Positions 24,950 through 33,811 of a DNA stretch of 38,060 nt are shown one piece after another. The DNA comes from Psychrobacter faecalis (lineage in GTDB: Bacteria > Pseudomonadota > Gammaproteobacteria > Pseudomonadales > Moraxellaceae), in NCBI RefSeq assembly GCF_016107575.1, contig NZ_JABAST010000029.1, positions 1 to 38,060 of the forward strand, given 5' to 3'. The notes under the pieces are model-generated. The model was not told the origin of the DNA. It saw only the letters and a list, made by a program, of their open reading frames with translations, and made no database searches. The translations under genes were made by a program, and so were the position numbers. Position 1 is the first letter of the stretch; each line of letters begins with the position of its first letter.

Positions 24950-25723
24950 ATGTCAAAACTCCGCACCGAAACGGTCACTGAGGTTCATCACTGGAATGAC
25001 TCTCTATTTAGCATCAAAACCACGCGCGACGATGGCTTACGCTTCCGTAATGGCGAGTTTGCGATGATTGGTATCGTTGTCGATGGTAGACCGCTATTGC
25101 GCGCTTACTCGATTGCCAGCCCCAACTACGAAGAGCATTTGGAGTTTTTCTCTATTAAAGTTCAAGACGGTCCGCTAACCTCGCGCTTGCAGCATATCAA
25201 AGTGGGCGATGAGTTATTGGTCAGCAAAAAACCAACGGGTACTTTGGTACTAGACGATTTATTACCGGGTAAGCATTTATATATGCTATCAACCGGCACG
25301 GGACTTGCACCCTTTTTAGCCTTATCACGCGATCCTGAAGTCTATGAGCGTTTTGACAAAATCATTTTGGTACACGGCGTGCGTCAGGTGAAGGATTTGG
25401 CTTATCGTGAAATGTTTGAAGAAGAGCTGCCAAACGATGAAATCTTTGGTGAAGAGTTCCGCGAGAAGTTTATCTACTACCCAACTGTTACCCGCGAAGA
25501 GTTTAGAAATACTGGCCGTATCACTGATCTGATGAAATCAGGCAAATTCTTCGAAGATATTGGTCTACCGCCAATGAATAAAGACGATGACCGCGTACTT
25601 ATCTGCGGTAGTATGCCATTTAATGCGGATATCTCTGCAATTTTAGACGACTTTGGTCTTACTGTTTCTCCACGTATGGGTGTGCAAGCGGATTATGCCG
25701 TTGAACGCGCCTTCGTTGGTTAA
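24950..25723 (+). CDS. fpr: ferredoxin-NADP+ reductase
   Basis: The start is the ATG at 24950 (MSKLRTETVTEVHHWND), with GAGGG five bases upstream; the frame is open 13 codons earlier without need. The 257-residue flavoprotein has the FAD-binding RAYSIASPNYEEHLEFF (residues ~53-69), the NADP-side LSTGTGLAPFLAL (~112-124), VHGVR, and the C-terminal VLICGSMPF and VQADYAVERAFVG. It passes electrons between ferredoxin/flavodoxin and NADPH in the cytoplasm, often in oxidative-stress defence or Fe-S supply. It is followed 138 bp later by tRNA-Leu and has its own long upstream region. Confidence 0.95.
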   Translation: MSKLRTETVTEVHHWNDSLFSIKTTRDDGLRFRNGEFAMIGIVVDGRPLLRAYSIASPNYEEHLEFFSIKVQDGPLTSRLQHIKVGDELLVSKKPTGTLVLDDLLPGKHLYMLSTGTGLAPFLALSRDPEVYERFDKIILVHGVRQVKDLAYREMFEEELPNDEIFGEEFREKFIYYPTVTREEFRNTGRITDLMKSGKFFEDIGLPPMNKDDDRVLICGSMPFNADISAILDDFGLTVSPRMGVQADYAVERAFVG

Positions 25724-25758
25724 AAATAAAATTTTATCGTAAATAGTATAAATAATTC

Positions 25759-25786
25759 TTGACGGCTAAAAATAGCCTGCTATAAT
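25759..25786 (+). promoter_or_regulatory. sigma70-type promoter of tRNA-Leu
   Basis: TTGACG (25759-25764) and TATAAT (25781-25786) are separated by 16 bp; the -10 is a consensus match. A GC-rich discriminator (ACGCAGC) follows, common at stable-RNA promoters. Transcription would start near 25793, about 70 bases before the mature tRNA. A small GGCTA/TAGCC inverted repeat lies between the two boxes. Confidence 0.8.
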
Positions 25787-25861
25787 ACGCAGCCTATACA
25801 GAGTTAACCCTGTAGCCCAATTCGATAATGTTTGCAGTATATAAACTTTATCACCTAACAC

Positions 25862-25948
25862 GCCGGTGTGATGGAATTGGTAGACATGACGGATTCAAAA
25901 TCCGTTGCCTTTAAAAGCGTGTCGGTTCAAGTCCGACCACCGGTACCA
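25862..25948 (+). tRNA. tRNA-Leu, anticodon CAA
   Basis: The 87-base gene folds as a class II tRNA. The acceptor strands GCCGGTG and CACCGGT pair (first pair G-U), followed by discriminator A and an encoded CCA. The anticodon stem ACGGA/TCCGT encloses the loop TTCAAAA, giving CAA, which reads UUG. A variable arm (TGCCTTTAAAAGCGT) and the T-arm GTCGGTTCAAGTCCGAC complete it. A promoter lies at 25759-25786 and a terminator directly downstream. Confidence 0.96.
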
Positions 25949-25954
25949 TATACG

Positions 25955-25989
25955 AAACCCTCGTAATCTATCGATTACGAGGGTTTTTT
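25955..25989 (+). terminator. Rho-independent terminator of tRNA-Leu
   Basis: The arms AAACCCTCGTAAT (25955-25967) and ATTACGAGGGTTT (25974-25986) form a perfect 13-bp stem with a 6-base loop and a run of T to 25989, starting 7 bases after the tRNA. Confidence 0.92.
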
Positions 25990-26021
25990 ATGGCTTACTG
26001 TTTAAAGTTAGTTGTCCTATC

Positions 26022-26057
26022 AAAAAAAGACCACGCTAATTGGCTTAGCGTGGTCTT
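26022..26057 (-). terminator. Rho-independent terminator of the 26080-26778 gene
   Basis: AAGACCACGCTAA (26027-26039) and TTAGCGTGGTCTT (26045-26057) form a perfect 13-bp stem with loop TTGGC. The flanking A-run at 26022-26028 becomes a T-run on the minus strand, downstream of the hypothetical gene. Its core resembles the hairpin at 26883-26911. Confidence 0.9.
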
Positions 26058-26079
26058 ATCTCAACTCCACAGCATACAC

Positions 26080-26778
26080 CTACTCGGCTGCATCCAATAG
26101 CTTATTAACCGCTTCTGCCATGTCATCATCTATGATGTTATCTTCTATATAGTCCACGAGCTGATGAATAGTAGTCAGATCCATTTCTCGAATACCCAAA
26201 CTTGCCAGTTGCTCATTAATAGACGCCAAGCTCTCAGTATCTTCAGGATTATCTAATAACTGCTCATCAAAGCTATCACTGACAAACCAATACATTTTCT
26301 CTAACACGCTCTCTCTTCTCGTCAAGGTAGAATAATTATCGCCATGGATAAACAAATTAAAATGATAAGGTATTTCCACCTCATTGATAAAAAAAGTACG
26401 CTTACACTCTAGGGTATAGGCTTGTACTTGTTTCTCTTCAGCGCCTTCTTCATCACTTATATCTTCTGCAATCTCTTCTTTTACCAAGCCTTCTAATATT
26501 TCATAACGCCCAACTTTGACTTTGTGATTATAAATAATACAAGCGTCCGCAATCGCATCAAAAATCACCGCACTGACATCTAAGGTATGGTCGTCGATAT
26601 CATAAAAGGCTTTTAAAAAAGGTAAGAACTCTGTGAGCTTGTCTTCTGGCACTTCAGTCAGAAACTGCTGCTCGTAAATGGTAATCATATCTTCAGGTGA
26701 ATAGGTATTGGCGGTATTGGTCTCATTTCTGCCCGTAGGTTGCAAGGGTATCAGGTTATATGGATTATTATGGGTCAT
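26080..26778 (-). CDS. acidic cytoplasmic protein of unknown function
   Basis: I do not recognise this 232-residue protein. It has no signal peptide or membrane segment and is strongly acidic, with clusters such as EEIAEDISDEEGAEEKQ (about residues 112-128) and the C-terminal DYIEDNIIDDDMAEAVNKLLDAAE. The middle alternates beta-like stretches (AYTLECKRTFFINEVEIPYHFNLFIHGDN, around 130-158) with helices, so it looks like a folded alpha/beta protein. The ATG at 26778 begins MTHNNPYNLIPLQPTGR; the first ~28 residues are Asn/Thr-rich and probably flexible. It is bracketed by its own terminator (26022-26057) and that of nhaC (26879-26914), so it is a single-gene unit. No function is proposed. Confidence 0.8.
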   Translation of the reverse strand: MTHNNPYNLIPLQPTGRNETNTANTYSPEDMITIYEQQFLTEVPEDKLTEFLPFLKAFYDIDDHTLDVSAVIFDAIADACIIYNHKVKVGRYEILEGLVKEEIAEDISDEEGAEEKQVQAYTLECKRTFFINEVEIPYHFNLFIHGDNYSTLTRRESVLEKMYWFVSDSFDEQLLDNPEDTESLASINEQLASLGIREMDLTTIHQLVDYIEDNIIDDDMAEAVNKLLDAAE

Positions 26779-26878
26779 GCAGGACTGCCTTTTTATTGAA
26801 GTAAGCGAAAATCTATGTCCTCTATTATCTCTTATTCAGCCACTTTTAGATATATGGTTTAGGCGTTCAAATTAACCA

Positions 26879-26914
26879 AAAAAAACCACTCTAAGTTGCT
26901 TAGAGTGGTTTTTA
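26879..26914 (-). terminator. Rho-independent terminator of the nhaC-family gene
   Basis: AAACCACTCTAA (26883-26894) and TTAGAGTGGTTT (26900-26911) pair over 12 bp around GTTGC. A-rich and T-rich flanks make it usable in both directions; on the minus strand it follows the antiporter gene. The stem core ACCAC-N-CTAA is shared with the hairpin at 26027-26057. Confidence 0.88.
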
Positions 26915-26957
26915 TGCAACCAATACTATCTCAGTTTATTTTCAAAATGAATGTTCG

Positions 26958-28382
26958 CTAATTGGCCATTTGTACTTTTAGTTGCTTACGAATGCTAGAG
27001 CCATCTTTACAACTGATGGTGATACCTGTGAATCCAAACAGTATCGTAAGCAGCAGCGATAAATAACAGAAAAAGGCATAAGGCAAATATTCAAGTACCG
27101 GAACACCTAACGCTTGGCTGATAAATACCCCGCACACGCTCCACGGTACTAATGGATTGATAACCGTGCCCGCGTCTTCGATGGTACGCGATAGGTTTTT
27201 GGGGTGTAAATTCAAACGCTCAAAGGTCGGACGAAACGCAGTTCCTGATAATAAGATACTCAAATATTGCTCACCGATCAGCACGTTGATGCTTAAAGCC
27301 GCCATTGCCGCAGCAAAGATAGCACGTCCTGAGCTTGTCAGCATATTTCGAATACCTAACAATAACGCTGGTAAGATACCCAAAGCACGTAATAAACCGC
27401 CCAAACTTAACGCCAATATCACGATAGTCTGAGTAAAGAACATACTTTGCATACCGCCACGTGAGATCATACCCGCCACTTCACCCAGCTCTAAATTTTC
27501 GGCGGGCGTATAACCAGCAAATAGATAACCGCCGAGCTGCCCAATACTTGGCGTACTGTGCAGATAAGTAAGCACTAAAGCGGTCGCGATTGTACAAATG
27601 ATGGTATAAATGGCATTGACTCGGCATAGTGCTAATACCACTAGCACGACAAATGGTAATACGGCATAACCATGGACTAAGCCGCTATCGACCAATTGTG
27701 ATTGCAGTAAGGTCACTTGACCCAAATCACCCGTACCCGTCTGGCCAGAGAAATACCAAAATAGCCCCGCTGTGATGAGCCACGCCGGTACCGTGGTATA
27801 CATCATATTACGGATATGCTCAAACAAATCAATGCCGACGACAGAAGAGGCAAGCGTACAAGTATCTGACAACGGCGACATTTTATCGGCAAAAAAAGCA
27901 CCTGAAACCACCGCACCAGCAGCAATAGCAACGTTGGCATCAAAGGCATTACTCATACCAATAAAGGCCACACCAAGTGTCGCGGCTGTGGTCAAGCTAC
28001 TGCCTAGAGCGACACCAATAATAGAGGTCAAAACAAAAGCCGAAATATAATAATACTGCGGTGAGATGAGATCAAAACCATAATACATAATGGTAGGAAT
28101 AGCACCTGACATCATCAGCGCGGCGACCAGCAAACCAATAAAAAATAGTAAATAAATAGCACCAATACCACTGACAACGCCCGATGACATCTGCCCCTGC
28201 ATCTTCTCAAAGCTTAGACCTTTATACATACCAAGGCCTAATAAAACAACGATTGCAAGCATCAATGACAGATGCGGTACCCAGCCAAAGCCGATCATGG
28301 TCACACCCATAATCGCGATGACAACGCTGGCAATAATAAAAGCTACCTTGGGAGATAGCTCGGTAAGTACTTGTGGAGGCAT
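26958..28382 (-). CDS. NhaC-family Na+/H+ antiporter-like transporter
   Basis: The 474-residue protein is hydrophobic with about 11-12 membrane segments. It matches the NhaC family: IGALYLLFF-like SGIGAIYLLFFIGLLVAALMMSG, GVALGSSLTTAATLGVAFIG (residues ~122-141), AIAAGAVVSGAFFADKMSPLSDTC (~151-174) and INVLIGEQYLSILLSG (~362-377), where Asp and Glu residues in membrane segments probably form the ion path. NhaC members exchange Na+ for H+, and some couple ions to organic anions. It starts 93 bp after phhB on the same strand, so a role linked to aromatic amino-acid catabolism is conceivable but unproven. Confidence 0.9.
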   Translation of the reverse strand: MPPQVLTELSPKVAFIIASVVIAIMGVTMIGFGWVPHLSLMLAIVVLLGLGMYKGLSFEKMQGQMSSGVVSGIGAIYLLFFIGLLVAALMMSGAIPTIMYYGFDLISPQYYYISAFVLTSIIGVALGSSLTTAATLGVAFIGMSNAFDANVAIAAGAVVSGAFFADKMSPLSDTCTLASSVVGIDLFEHIRNMMYTTVPAWLITAGLFWYFSGQTGTGDLGQVTLLQSQLVDSGLVHGYAVLPFVVLVVLALCRVNAIYTIICTIATALVLTYLHSTPSIGQLGGYLFAGYTPAENLELGEVAGMISRGGMQSMFFTQTIVILALSLGGLLRALGILPALLLGIRNMLTSSGRAIFAAAMAALSINVLIGEQYLSILLSGTAFRPTFERLNLHPKNLSRTIEDAGTVINPLVPWSVCGVFISQALGVPVLEYLPYAFFCYLSLLLTILFGFTGITISCKDGSSIRKQLKVQMAN

Positions 28383-28475
28383 AACACATCCTTATGGTGC
28401 CATCATATATATTCTGGCGTTAGGGTTGGTTTTGGGTGGGACAAGTTTAATGAGTTGCAAAGATTATTGCCAGTC

Positions 28476-28820
28476 TCATGACTTACCCAGTAGGCTATCG
28501 GTCTTGGCTGCCATGATAAAATCATTGCGATGCAGACCTTTAATGCTATGTGACCACCAAGTGACGGTGACCTTGCCCCACTCTACCAAAATACCCGGAT
28601 GATGCCCTTCTGCTTCCGCAATGTCGGCAAGCTCATTGGCAAATGCCATCGCTGTGACAAAATTTTTGAATTTATACTGACGCTGTAATTGCTTAATGCC
28701 GTCGACTTCGATGAGCGACCAATCAGGAATTTGTTGTAATAGCTCGCGTGCTTCTGTGTCGTCGACGGTTGGAGCGCCGATACGGCAGGCTTCACAGCTG
28801 GCTTGTGATAATGTCGTCAT
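28476..28820 (-). CDS. phhB: pterin-4-alpha-carbinolamine dehydratase
   Basis: The 114-residue protein dehydrates 4a-hydroxytetrahydrobiopterin, recycling the pterin cofactor of phenylalanine hydroxylase. The active-site block [30 protein letters not shown] is present, with His73, His74 and His91 corresponding to the three catalytic/pterin-binding histidines. [22 protein letters not shown] in the N-terminal half is also family-typical. The N-terminal CEAC (Cys9, Cys12) is a common feature in bacterial PhhB. It lies 120 bp downstream of phhA in the same direction, the standard phhAB arrangement. Confidence 0.95.
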   Translation of the reverse strand: MTTLSQASCEACRIGAPTVDDTEARELLQQIPDWSLIEVDGIKQLQRQYKFKNFVTAMAFANELADIAEAEGHHPGILVEWGKVTVTWWSHSIKGLHRNDFIMAAKTDSLLGKS

Positions 28821-28940
28821 GATAATATCCTTTTAAGTTAACTATTATTTTTTTAATACCGTTACGTCCGTGTTAATACTGTTTTTACAGCATCACTTTT
28901 ACCACATCGTTATTTTAACGATGCTAAATTTTTTAATGTA

Positions 28941-29879
28941 TTAAGAGTTTTTTGGTGCATAAGTTGGTTCAAACAAACCAAGTGCCATTGCTTGTTTGAC
29001 CTTGCCCATGATGTCGCTATCGACGATATCGAACAGCGTATCTAAATCATCAATGACATAATAAATCGGCTGAATATGGTCAATGCGATAAGGCGTACGC
29101 AGCACAGCAAGCAAATCAAATGCGCGGTATTCTGGCTGATTTTGAGGTTGCTGCTGATGGTTGGATTGGTGCAACGTATCGCTACCATTAAGCGCATAAA
29201 CCGTTTCAGAAGGCGAGCTCAAGATACCGCCGCCATAGATACGGCGATTGTCAGGGTGACTACCTACCAAGCCAAACTCGATGGTAAACCAATAAAGCCG
29301 TGCCAAAAACCACCTTTCTTCTTTACTGGCATCAAGACCCAGCTTGCCATAGGTCTCATTAAAAGCGGCAAAAGCAGGATGGGTCAGCAGCGGACAATGG
29401 CCAACGATTTCATGAAAGATATCTGGCTCTTCGATATAGTCCATGTCTTCAAAGCGGCGGATAAAGGTCGCTACCGGAAAGCGTTTATTTGCTAAGAGTT
29501 TAAAAAACTTACCAAAGCTGATAAGCGCAGGAACGGCAGCGGTTTGCCAGCCGGTGGTGGCCTGCAATATTTCGTCGATATCGTGGAGTTGCGGGATATG
29601 CGTCGATGGCAGATTTAGCTTTTCTAAGCCTTCTAGATAGGCTGAGCAAGCTCGATTGGGTATTTGCTTGGCTTGACGTGTAAGCAGCGCCTGCCACATG
29701 GCATTTTCATCGTCACTATAGTGAATATGACCCTGACTGTCTGGCTGATGCGAGAGGTAAGGTTGCTTCTCAGCCGTTAAATCGCTATGGCTAGCATCAT
29801 CAGCGCCGAGAGCATTTGAAGACACACTCTTGGCACTGTGGGATTTTTGAATAGTATTGTTAGCTTGTAGGCGTTCCAT
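28941..29879 (-). CDS. phhA: phenylalanine 4-monooxygenase
   Basis: The 312-residue enzyme hydroxylates phenylalanine to tyrosine using tetrahydropterin, O2 and non-heme iron. The catalytic core is complete: FHEIVGHCPLL supplies iron ligands His156 and His161, and WFTIEFGLV supplies Glu201; IHDIDEILQATTGWQ-like and RFEDMDYIEEPDIFHE segments are typical. The first ~50 residues form a Ser/Asn-rich extension. AAGGA eight bases before the ATG supports the start. It precedes phhB and follows hppD (158-bp gap) on the minus strand, so these genes form the upper part of Phe/Tyr catabolism. Confidence 0.96.
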   Translation of the reverse strand: MERLQANNTIQKSHSAKSVSSNALGADDASHSDLTAEKQPYLSHQPDSQGHIHYSDDENAMWQALLTRQAKQIPNRACSAYLEGLEKLNLPSTHIPQLHDIDEILQATTGWQTAAVPALISFGKFFKLLANKRFPVATFIRRFEDMDYIEEPDIFHEIVGHCPLLTHPAFAAFNETYGKLGLDASKEERWFLARLYWFTIEFGLVGSHPDNRRIYGGGILSSPSETVYALNGSDTLHQSNHQQQPQNQPEYRAFDLLAVLRTPYRIDHIQPIYYVIDDLDTLFDIVDSDIMGKVKQAMALGLFEPTYAPKNS

Positions 29880-30037
29880 GCCTGTGTTCCTTTTATTAGC
29901 GTTAGTACAGTCGCTTGTCGTCAGTAATTCTCAGGTATTTTTGATTTACCATCGCAAGCGGTACTTTGCTGATTAAGGACAAGACAAATTCCTTTTGCTC
30001 TGCCCATTTATTATACTTATAAACGTTTAAGCTAAAA

Positions 30038-31150
30038 CTATGGCGTTTCAGTTTCTGGCTGACCAATCGCGCCGCGACGAACTTGGTCACGCTCGATGGA
30101 TTCAAACAAGGCTTTAAAGTTACCTTCACCAAAGCCTTCTTCGTAATCGCCTTTACGCTGGATAAATTCGAAGAATACGGGGCTACCAAGGATGGTTTCA
30201 GAGAAAATCTGTAGCAATAAGCGTGGCGTACCGCCTTCTGTGGTACCGTCTAACAAGATGCCGCGCATTTGTAGTTCAGCGACATTCTCGCCGTGGTTTG
30301 GTAAGCGCTCATCCAACATTTGGTAATAGGTATCATTTGGCGCTGTCATCAGCGGAATACCCATGTCTCTTAATTTGTCGATGCTAGACAACAAATCATC
30401 ACTCAATAGTGCGATATGCTGGATACCTTCGCCATTAAATTGCATCAAGTACTCTTCAATTTGCCCACCGCCCTGCTTTGATTCTTCGTTTAATGGAATA
30501 CGAATTTTGCCATCAGGCGCGGTCATCGCTTTACTGGTCAGACCCGTATACTCACCAGTGATATCAAAATAACGGATTTCGCGGAAGTTAAAGATACGCT
30601 CGTAGAAATCGGCCCAGTATGCCATGCGACCACGGTAGACATTGTGCGTCAGATGATCGATAACCTTAAAGCCAAAGCCTTTTGGATGCTTGTCGACGCC
30701 CGGTAGGTATTCAAAATCGATATCATAAATAGAGTTACCATCGCCAAAGCGGTCAATGAGATAAATAAGCGAGCCGCCGATACCTTTAATCGCTGGCAAG
30801 CGCAGCTCCATCACCCCTGTTGGCACGTCTACTGGCTCAGCGCCATTCTCGATAGCTAGCTCATACGCTTGCTGCGCATTTTTTACCCGAAAGCCCATGC
30901 TACAAGCGCCGGCGCCATGCTCACCTAAGAAATAGCTGCCATGGCTTTTTGGCTCACGGTTTAAAATAAGGTTGATATCTCCTTGGCGAAACAAGGCGAC
31001 ATCTTTTGAGCGGTGATTGGCAATATGAGTAAAGCCAAGGTTGCGAAATAGCGTTTCGACAAGCTCAGGCTCAGGTGAGACAAACTCAACGAAATCAAAT
31101 CCTTGCAAGCCCATTGGGTTATCAAATAAATCTGCCTTTAACTCTGACAT
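30038..31150 (-). CDS. hppD: 4-hydroxyphenylpyruvate dioxygenase
   Basis: The start is the ATG at 31150 ([14 protein letters not shown]), eight bases after AAGGA; ATGs at 31159 and 31156 lie in or next to that Shine-Dalgarno. The 370-residue protein contains two VOC-type modules and the iron ligands His166 (DHLTHNV), His245 (IQHIALL) and Glu328 (FFEFIQRKG). It converts 4-hydroxyphenylpyruvate to homogentisate with O2. The C-terminal helix [18 protein letters not shown], which gates the active site, is present. It is divergent from a lysR gene across about 150 bp, and upstream of phhA-phhB on the same strand. Confidence 0.97.
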   Translation of the reverse strand: MSELKADLFDNPMGLQGFDFVEFVSPEPELVETLFRNLGFTHIANHRSKDVALFRQGDINLILNREPKSHGSYFLGEHGAGACSMGFRVKNAQQAYELAIENGAEPVDVPTGVMELRLPAIKGIGGSLIYLIDRFGDGNSIYDIDFEYLPGVDKHPKGFGFKVIDHLTHNVYRGRMAYWADFYERIFNFREIRYFDITGEYTGLTSKAMTAPDGKIRIPLNEESKQGGGQIEEYLMQFNGEGIQHIALLSDDLLSSIDKLRDMGIPLMTAPNDTYYQMLDERLPNHGENVAELQMRGILLDGTTEGGTPRLLLQIFSETILGSPVFFEFIQRKGDYEEGFGEGNFKALFESIERDQVRRGAIGQPETETP

Positions 31151-31247
31151 TGTCATCATCCTTAATTTCAATTGGTGGTATACATCACTAAAAGTTAGCA
31201 AAAAATAAGTTTCATCAATCATTCCTATTGACGAGTGATTTATATTA

Positions 31248-31273
31248 GATTAGCTTGATTTATAAGACTAATC
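31248..31273. promoter_or_regulatory. inverted repeat between divergent hppD and lysR, candidate LysR site
   Basis: GATTAG (31248-31253) and CTAATC (31268-31273) are perfect inverted halves 14 bases apart, 32 bp before the lysR ATG and about 100 bp before hppD. LysR regulators commonly bind dyads between their own gene and a divergent target. The arms are short, so this is tentative. Confidence 0.35.
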
Positions 31274-31304
31274 GTATTTTTTGATTTATTTATCAGGTGT
31301 GCTT

Positions 31305-32234
31305 ATGAATATCAGTATTCGCCAATTGAGCGCTTTTATCAGTGTGGCTGACAATGGCAGTTTTACCCGCGCCAGCGAGCAGATGCATTTGACCCAATCT
31401 GCCGTCAGTGGTTTGATTAAAGAATTGGAGTCCAGCCTTGGTATCGTGCTATTTGACCGCACCACCCGCCAGCTGTCATTATCCGTCGTTGGTCATCATT
31501 TATTGCCGCAAGCGCGGCGTATTTTAAATGAGATGCAGCTATTTGAAAATGAAGCCAGTAGCTTGACAAGTTTGGCGCAAGGTCAAGTCAGACTTGCGGT
31601 GTCGCAATTTGCTGCCTCCTCCATGCCAGCCGTTATTGCTCAATTTGCTAAAGCATATCCAGATATCAGCGTGTCTTTACTTGATTGCTCAGCAGAAAAT
31701 GTTTTAGAACATATTCAAAACATCGAGGTAGATTTGGGCGTCGGTACTGAGCGTGGTTTTACGGAGCCTGACGATGACATCAGCGCCGATTTGTTATATC
31801 AGCTGCCGTTTTGTGTGGTAATGCCAGATAACCATGCGCTGGCGCAAAAATCAGAAGTCATTTGGCAGGATTTAGTAGACACGCCGCTTATTACCTTGCA
31901 AGGGCCATTTATCGAGCAAGTCACCGCTGAGCTTGATGAGGAAATTGCCAGCCATATTCAGCAGGCGCGCTACAAAGTCAACTTTATGTCGACCGCCCTT
32001 GAGATGACCCGCCAAGGTTTTGGCATTACCTTGTGCTTGCCTTATATGCCAGAGGTGATAGATTGGGTAAGCGCCAATGGTTTGCAAATGCGTCCATTGG
32101 CACAGCCGGTTAAAATGCGCCGATTCTTTATTTATCAACGCTCGTCACGCGCTTTATCGCCCGCCAGCATTGCCTTTAAGCAATTTTTGCAAACTTACTT
32201 TGCCAGCCACTTTGATGATTTGCAGCGTGTTTAA
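31305..32234 (+). CDS. LysR-family transcriptional regulator
   Basis: The start is the ATG at 31305 (MNISIRQLSAF), with AGGT six bases upstream; a TTG eight codons earlier is less likely. The 309-residue protein has the N-terminal winged helix-turn-helix (VADNGSFTRASEQMHLTQSAVSGLIKELESSLGIVLFDR, residues ~12-50) and a periplasmic-binding-like effector domain. It is divergent from hppD, a classic arrangement for a LysR activator and its target, so control of Tyr catabolism by an aromatic intermediate is likely. The effector cannot be told from sequence. Confidence 0.93.
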   Translation: MNISIRQLSAFISVADNGSFTRASEQMHLTQSAVSGLIKELESSLGIVLFDRTTRQLSLSVVGHHLLPQARRILNEMQLFENEASSLTSLAQGQVRLAVSQFAASSMPAVIAQFAKAYPDISVSLLDCSAENVLEHIQNIEVDLGVGTERGFTEPDDDISADLLYQLPFCVVMPDNHALAQKSEVIWQDLVDTPLITLQGPFIEQVTAELDEEIASHIQQARYKVNFMSTALEMTRQGFGITLCLPYMPEVIDWVSANGLQMRPLAQPVKMRRFFIYQRSSRALSPASIAFKQFLQTYFASHFDDLQRV

Positions 32235-32411
32235 GGGCAACTCAAGAACTTATTACTTCAATTTAGCAAAGGCTAAAATCTGTCCAAAAACTTGCTAATA
32301 AACAAAAAAACGCGTTAATTAATCAGTATCGCTGAATCTAACGTTGAGTTAATCGCCAAACTGGTTTATGCTTTTTAACGCCTTAACTCATCTCCCTTGT
32401 AAGGAAAAAAA

Positions 32412-33608
32412 ATGTTTGAACGTATCGATTATTATGCCGGTGACCCGATTTTAGGATTGATGGACAAATTTGCCGCTGACACCAATCCAGATAAAGTCAA
32501 TTTGGGTGTTGGCGTTTATTATGATGAGGATGGCAAATTGCCTGTCCTTGAGTGTGTCAAAACGGCGGAGCAGCGCATTGCTGATCCTATCTCTCCTCGT
32601 CCGTACTTGCCAATGGCAGGCTTACCCGGCCACCGTAAAGGTTGTCAGGAATTGCTATTTGGTAAAGACGCGCAAATCTTACAAGACGGTTTGGTAGCAA
32701 CCATCGCCACTATCGGTGGTTCTGGCGCATTAAAAGTCGGCGCAGAGTTTATCCATGAATGGTTCCCACAATCTAAATGCTACGTCAGCGACCCAACGTG
32801 GGGCAATCACATTGCTATCTTTGAAGGCTCTGACGTCGAGGTCGGTAAATATCCGTACTACGATAAAGCAACCAGCAGTGTTAAGTTTGATGAAATGATT
32901 GCATTTTTTGAAACTTTGAATAAAAACGATGTTGTCTTGCTGCACCCTTGCTGCCATAACCCAACCGGTATGGATTTGACTCGTGAACAGTGGGATACCG
33001 CGCTGACTGTCATTAAAGCGCGTGAATTGATTCCATTTATGGACATCGCCTACCAAGGCTTTGGTAAAGACATGGACAGCGACGCTTACGCGATTCGTAA
33101 AGCAGTCGAGATGGGTCTACCCGTATTTGTCAGTAACTCATTCTCTAAAAACTTATCGCTATACGGTGAGCGTGTCGGCGGTCTATCGGTCGTGTGCCCA
33201 AGCACTGACGAAGCGGAGCGCGTCTTTGGTCAGCTAAATGCAACCGTGCGTCGCATCTACTCAAGCCCACCATCACATGGCGGCCGCGTGGTCGATATCG
33301 TCATGAACGACGAAGCGCTACATGAGCAATGGGTTGGCGAAGTTTATGCCATGCGTGACCGTATCAAAGCCATGCGCTTAAAGCTAAAATCAGTATTGGA
33401 AGAAAAAGTCCCCGGCCGTGACTTCGATTATTTAACTGAGCAAAACGGTATGTTTAGCTTTACCGGTCTGACGCCTGAACAAGTTGAAAAACTCCAAAGC
33501 AAATATGGTATCTACATGGTTTCGAACTCACGTATGTGTGTGGCGGGCTTAAACAGCAGTAATATCGACTATGTTGCCAATGCCATGGTTGATGTTTTAA
33601 AAGACTAA
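32412..33608 (+). CDS. tyrB: aromatic/aspartate-type amino acid aminotransferase
   Basis: This 398-residue class I aminotransferase shows the AspC/TyrB pattern: NLGVGVYYDEDGKLPVLECV, YLPMAGLPGHRKGCQELLFG, SDPTWGNHIAIFEGSG-like SDPTWGNHIAIFEGSD, LLHPCCHNPTGMDLT, and SNSFSKNLSLYGERVGGL with the PLP lysine at Lys246. Arg residues near the C-terminus (SNSRMCVAGLN) bind the substrate carboxylate. Located among Tyr catabolic genes, it most likely converts tyrosine to 4-hydroxyphenylpyruvate, though overlap with aspartate is common in this group. AAGGA seven bases before the ATG supports the start. It has its own terminator (33643-33674). Confidence 0.9.
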   Translation: MFERIDYYAGDPILGLMDKFAADTNPDKVNLGVGVYYDEDGKLPVLECVKTAEQRIADPISPRPYLPMAGLPGHRKGCQELLFGKDAQILQDGLVATIATIGGSGALKVGAEFIHEWFPQSKCYVSDPTWGNHIAIFEGSDVEVGKYPYYDKATSSVKFDEMIAFFETLNKNDVVLLHPCCHNPTGMDLTREQWDTALTVIKARELIPFMDIAYQGFGKDMDSDAYAIRKAVEMGLPVFVSNSFSKNLSLYGERVGGLSVVCPSTDEAERVFGQLNATVRRIYSSPPSHGGRVVDIVMNDEALHEQWVGEVYAMRDRIKAMRLKLKSVLEEKVPGRDFDYLTEQNGMFSFTGLTPEQVEKLQSKYGIYMVSNSRMCVAGLNSSNIDYVANAMVDVLKD

Positions 33609-33642
33609 CTCTCTAGCGTAATTTTAGAAAAACTATGTGATT

Positions 33643-33674
33643 AAAAAGGTTGAGTCATGACTCAGCCTTTTTTT
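33643..33674 (+). terminator. Rho-independent terminator after the tyrB-like gene
   Basis: AAAAGGTTGAGTCA and TGACTCAGCCTTTT form a nearly perfect hairpin (one G-U pair) with a tight TCATGA turn, followed by a long T-run up to 33674. Confidence 0.88.
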
Positions 33675-33745
33675 TATGTCTGCTACTTTCTAAAAAAATG
33701 TATAAAAAACACTGCACAAAAAACCTTGCAATCTATTTGGCTATA

Positions 33746-33783
33746 AATTACATTATACGTAAGTAGTTAATTATAACGTAATT
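33746..33783. promoter_or_regulatory. inverted repeat upstream of fahA, candidate operator
   Basis: AATTACATTAT (33746-33756) and ATAACGTAATT (33773-33783) are 11-bp inverted arms with one mismatch and a 16-base spacer, 29 bp before the fahA ATG. The position overlaps the expected promoter. Similar AT-rich dyads precede the VOC gene and maiA, though they do not share an obvious common sequence. Confidence 0.4.
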
Positions 33784-33811
33784 CAATACACGCTTTAGCA
33801 AGGAGCTTCCC

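Noticed and set aside
29076..29495. Plus-strand 139-codon frame inside phhA
   Set aside because: It is antisense to a fully conserved phenylalanine hydroxylase with all iron ligands.
30038..31222. Longer hppD starting at 31222
   Set aside because: The extra 24 residues have no family similarity, and AAGGA is correctly spaced only for the ATG at 31150.
32261..32278. TTTAGC/GCTAAA hairpin after lysR
   Set aside because: A 6-bp stem without a T-run is likely to occur by chance in AT-rich DNA.
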